DNA of 64,000 bases from Baylisascaris procyonis (lineage: Eukaryota; Nematoda; Chromadorea; Rhabditida; Ascarididae), in the NCBI GenBank assembly GCA_037389465.1, contig JAZARR010000154.1:2976001-3040000 (forward strand), read 5' to 3'. Of this stretch, positions 60,461-64,000 are shown piece by piece; the stretch's first letter is position 1; the number at the start of each line of letters is the position of its first letter. The position numbers and the translations under genes are program-made. A model generated the notes under the pieces. It did not search any database, was not told the origin of the DNA, and saw nothing but the letters and a program-made list of their open reading frames with translations.

Positions 60461-63399
60461 TATTACTTCTGGGATGATTAGGATAGATGCTTTTAATAGT
60501 GACCGCAAAATATAGACTTTGAACAATCTCGATGAAATCTATGAATTTGGTGAAATTCATGCAATCATTTAATCAGATCCCATTGAAAACTTTCCTTAGA
60601 CACTCAATTAATTCTCAACAATATCACTCTCTTATTGTGTATTGAAAGGGTATCCACTAAAGGTTTTTATCACTTTCTATAAAAAATGAAGCCAATTTAC
60701 CTGAGAGAGAAAGAAAATATATGTTAACCTCAAAAAAAAGGAAAACCAGGAAAAACTCACTGAAACTTTACAGAAACTTTTTTAACTCACCACCAAGCTC
60801 GGAGAGCTCCAAACAGGAGACTGCTGCCATGAGCAGGGTTCTACTTACTTTTTTCCGGTATTCTACCTATAATCTGCAAAGGTATGTGATGAAGAACGAA
60901 ATTCTTGCTCTAGACGAAATCACATCGAAGCAATTTCTTTCGAAGTCGACAGAATCAACAGTGGTCGACTTTTCTTTCTGCGTGACCTAGGCGGATTCTA
61001 ACCGGAATCAGAACTGTCCTGCACTACTGCAGTTGTCCATCATAAAATCCCAAAGACATCACATACATATTTTCAAATATCATCACATAAATACTTACCT
61101 AACCAACAGAATACAACATAATATTTGCATCCTACCTGAATCCACATGATGATCACATTGCATATATACGTTCGCCTCACTTTTCACCCAGTATCTCTAG
61201 ATCACTACTCTGAAGTATAGTTTACAATCGTATATTCAACAACGTTGCAGATTGTATTTTGACTAAGTGAACATTGAATGCAATTTTTGCATAAATAGAC
61301 GATCGGAAAAGAATAATAGCTAGCAAAAAAAACGCATTAAAGTATATCATACAGATAATGCAACTGATAAAAAGAATAAATTGAACAATTCAGGCAATTG
61401 CATGAAAATATTCATAGTTTATTGACTCAATTTACAATTTATAAGTAAAAATGTAAATTATTACAGTTAACTATAAACACGATCATCATTAGTTCTATCA
61501 CCTATGAGTTGCATAAGTGATCGGATTAGCACGATGAAAACGGAACTAATCAATAAGCCATTCTGTTCATCGACAGATAGGCAACTTTTGTCCCTCTCCT
61601 AATTCCCCTCCACAGGACTTCAAAACTACAAGTGCTTCGCATATACTTTTGAAATTGAATCAAAGCGGATTTATTTCCGGCCGGTGGAACAGTGCGAAAG
61701 GGGGATAATGGAGGGGTGGGCGATAAGAAAAAGAAGTACGGTAACGACATGAGAGAGGAAGAGGAACAGACCTACCTCAGTGAGCGGGGAATAGCCATTT
61801 TCAAAATACACCCATCATCAGAGTCCCTTCATAAGAAGCTTTTACAAATAAATAAGAGATTAATATATTCAAAAAACAATAAAAATTTCATTCAAATTCA
61901 ATTTTCAATGTAATTGAAAGCAAACAACATAAACAGATCAACATTTACAGAGCGCAAAAATCACTTCGAATAAGCAATGAGTATAATGCTGCAAAATTGA
62001 TGCACAATTACAGAACTGTTGCGTATAACTCATAAACAATGAAAATCATCATAAAATTCATTAAAAACATTAATATAAGTTCAATTACTATCAATTTGAA
62101 ACATATCAATTGAAATAAAATTAAAACTTCTACAAAATAAAAATTTGCTTATTATAAAAAAAAAAAAAACACATCACACGTTGTGACACACAATAAGAGA
62201 GCAAGCAGAACAACAGACTTCATCGTTTCGACAGACCAATGTATTGCTCACTCTGACGATATGTAACGATGGAAAATATTCTGACAGGTGAATTTAAATA
62301 TTCAAACATCTTGTAAAACACTTCCGTTACCTTCCAATATTATTCATTTATCGAAATTGTTGCCCTTATTTTAGATTTCTGTACCACATGCTTCTACCCA
62401 ACTCAGATAAGCACTATGAAATATATCCCATTCGTGACGGGATACAAATAAAACAAGGATAGGGCTCATCTCTTTTGGATAAGATTAACAAAATAGGATC
62501 AATTTATGTTTTCTGGAATAATGCCCTTTTTGTTGGAAGAAAAAAGTGAAGTATTTCTGGGCAAAAACAACGCATGCATCCGCTTGGGGTGACCTTTCCT
62601 TAGATAAGGTCAGAAAATGAAAACAATTTTTCAAGGGATTTTATTTTATTTTTTTTTTGCGCAAAAATATGAAAAGGAAAACGGTGCCATGATAAAGTCG
62701 GTAGACTTTTGTTCCGAGAAAGTAGCGGTGAACATTAAAATTGGAAGGGGATAACGCACACCCGTCAAATAATCCCTATTCCCGCACACAGCTCTATAAC
62801 AATCTGTCACAAATAAATAACAACATAAGCTTTTAAACATTTTTTTTTTTAGATAACACCTAATAGAAATATTTTATCTTATTATAATGATAAGCCCTAT
62901 GTACTACATTACAAATATTTCACCTAAACAACGCTGCAATTCACGAATGAGGTAGACAAGAAGCAGCAATAAGAACTTCAACAATTTAAAAACTGCAATG
63001 AGAATAGAGCTGTGGTTATATGCAAGTTGATGCTAACTCATAAAGCATTGTCCTTTAATTTTTGTTTAGCACAAATATATGAGTGAAAATGAACAAAATA
63101 ATCGAAGAAACGATAATCCGATGCAAATTCTTTCAATAATTTTAATAGTAAAAGCCTGAATCAAAATCATTTTCGCATAATAAAAGCGAAAACAAACGAT
63201 GAAATGCGACCACCAGCTCTATGCCATTCAAAATATAAGTGAAAATCAGCAAATGACTAGAATAATTACACAAGCTGCATAAAGAATAAACGTCAACAAA
63301 TTTCACTCATATAACCTTTCGCTATTGAATTAATCTTTTAAGAAATCAACTCAATTGAGAGTACTAATTGAAATCAACGAAATGACTAAACGTTCGTGT
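60461..63399. other. AT-rich intergenic DNA, no gene seen
   Basis: Long AT-rich stretch with runs such as poly(A) at about 62,157-62,169 and T runs near 62,650 and 62,840. The less AT-rich spots at 60,790-60,990 and 61,590-61,760 hold open frames without family features. The last part (just below 63,400) would include the 3' UTR of the ING-like gene on the minus strand, but no poly(A) signal close to its stop was identified. Confidence 0.4.
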
Positions 63400-63561
63400 T
63401 TAACGAGCAAGAGAAGATTTAAGAACGTTAAATCGATCACCGCGACACATCGGACAGTACCATTTCCCCTTTGGCTTCACTTTGAGTTGTACACATTCGA
63501 AATGGAACCATTCGACAAGGCATTTCTCATTGTCACATCCAATCATCTCGCCGAATGATAT
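63400..63561 (-). CDS. ING-family PHD-finger protein, last exon
   Basis: ING proteins are chromatin readers. Their C-terminal PHD finger binds histone H3 trimethylated at Lys4 and recruits acetyltransferase or deacetylase complexes in the nucleus. This exon encodes 53 residues: [14 protein letters not shown], then [20 protein letters not shown], then [19 protein letters not shown] and a stop at 63,402-63,400. Visible zinc ligands are Cys9, Cys14, His20, Cys23, Cys36 and Cys39. The first Cys pair (usually CxC) must be in the preceding exon. The cage Met (GEMI) and Trp (EWFHF) and the Asp of CDN that contacts H3 Arg2 are kept. Phe replaces the Tyr usual in [20 protein letters not shown] resembles ING1/ING2 more than ING4/5. 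The acceptor is TTTGAG before ATATCATTC. Upstream exons were not found before 64,000. Confidence 0.9.
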   Translation of the reverse strand: MSFGEMIGCDNEKCLVEWFHFECVQLKVKPKGKWYCPMCRGDRFNVLKSSLAR

Positions 63562-63927
63562 CTCAAACAACCATTTATAGCAATATAAAACATTATAACA
63601 ACATATCTATTTGAATAGCCATATCTGTAGGATGTAATGACACAACATCTATTGTAGTGTCACATCAGAAAAGTATAAACAATAGAGTTTAACTTCCCCA
63701 GGTACAATGCACTCAGACACACAGGAGCTCATTCTACATCCTACCACCTCTCTTCATATCAAATTCGCATCCACAGCAACGTTGATTTTTTTTTCTTATA
63801 ACTAATGTTTGAAGGAAGGGACGTACATATTTATTCTAATAAAATGAATTCAACATGATATCTGCTAAAATGAAGTTGGTGAACGACAGAAACGCTTCAA
63901 CCTTTTGGCACGACAGTTTACTAAGGC
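63562..63927 (-). other. Intron of the ING-like gene (partial)
   Basis: Since the PHD exon lacks its first zinc-ligand pair, the sequence upstream on the minus strand is intron. No exon encoding the missing Cys-x-Cys was found up to the window end. Confidence 0.5.
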
Positions 63928-63962
63928 GGGGGGGGGGAAGGGGGAGGGGAGGGAGAGAGAGG
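63928..63962 (+). repeat. Pure purine G-rich tract, G-quadruplex candidate
   Basis: The tract has G runs of about 10, 5, 4 and 3 separated by one or two A, then (GA)n. It fits the canonical G3+N1-7 quadruplex pattern and is a polypurine tract able to form triplex DNA. It lies within the presumed ING-gene intron. Confidence 0.7.
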
Positions 63963-64000
63963 ACAAAAAACGAAATTATGCGACAAGTCATGGCAATAAA

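Noticed and set aside
60721..60990. Plus-strand 89-codon frame and a coding-like minus-strand frame over the same bases
   Set aside because: No family features, no convincing splice sites, and both strands look equally plausible. Left unannotated.

Overview
This is a 64 kb piece of a eukaryotic, probably nematode, genome. Three conserved animal genes are split by spliceosomal introns, the flanking DNA is AT-rich, there are no bacterial-style operons, and the repeats are of eukaryotic type. A nematode, perhaps a clade V/strongylid-like worm, is inferred from protein character and general sequence texture only. No species is claimed.

Layout. (1) Positions 1-927 (+) hold the 3' part of a BLOC1S1 (BLOC-1 subunit 1/BLOS1) gene: three exons, with the 5' part outside the window. 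(2) About 1,010-54,492 is one giant tandem satellite array. Its unit is about 157 bp, with 154-157 bp variants, and there are roughly 340 copies. The array is built from nested multi-monomer duplications of about 625, 1,251, 1,556, 3,279 and 6,540 bp, with near-identical copies concentrated in the right half. Most monomers carry a G-run cluster that fits a G-quadruplex motif, a 9-bp inverted repeat, and a splice-acceptor-like pyrimidine tract followed by CTGTAG. A non-satellite edge module occurs twice, 1,222 bp apart, at the right end. (3) 55,212-58,105 (-) is a complete three-exon PYM (partner of Y14-Mago; WIBG) gene, one of whose introns appears to be of the rare GC-AG class. (4) 58,106-63,399 is AT-rich intergenic DNA with a short retroelement insertion flanked by a 12-13 bp target-site duplication, a GC-rich patch, and a possible decayed coding frame. 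(5) 63,400-63,561 (-) is the last exon of an ING-family gene encoding most of a PHD finger. (6) A purine-only G-rich tract closes the window.

BLOC1S1 and PYM point towards each other, so the satellite fills a convergent, tail-to-tail intergenic interval. It starts within about 100 bp of the BLOC1S1 stop codon and ends about 720 bp from the PYM stop codon. The three genes (lysosome-related organelle biogenesis, exon-junction-complex recycling, histone-mark reading) have no evident shared pathway.

The many open frames inside the array, some reaching 150 codons, are periodic products of the repeat and are not annotated as genes. Copy numbers and block boundaries were estimated by eye. A dot-plot or tandem-repeat program would refine them.
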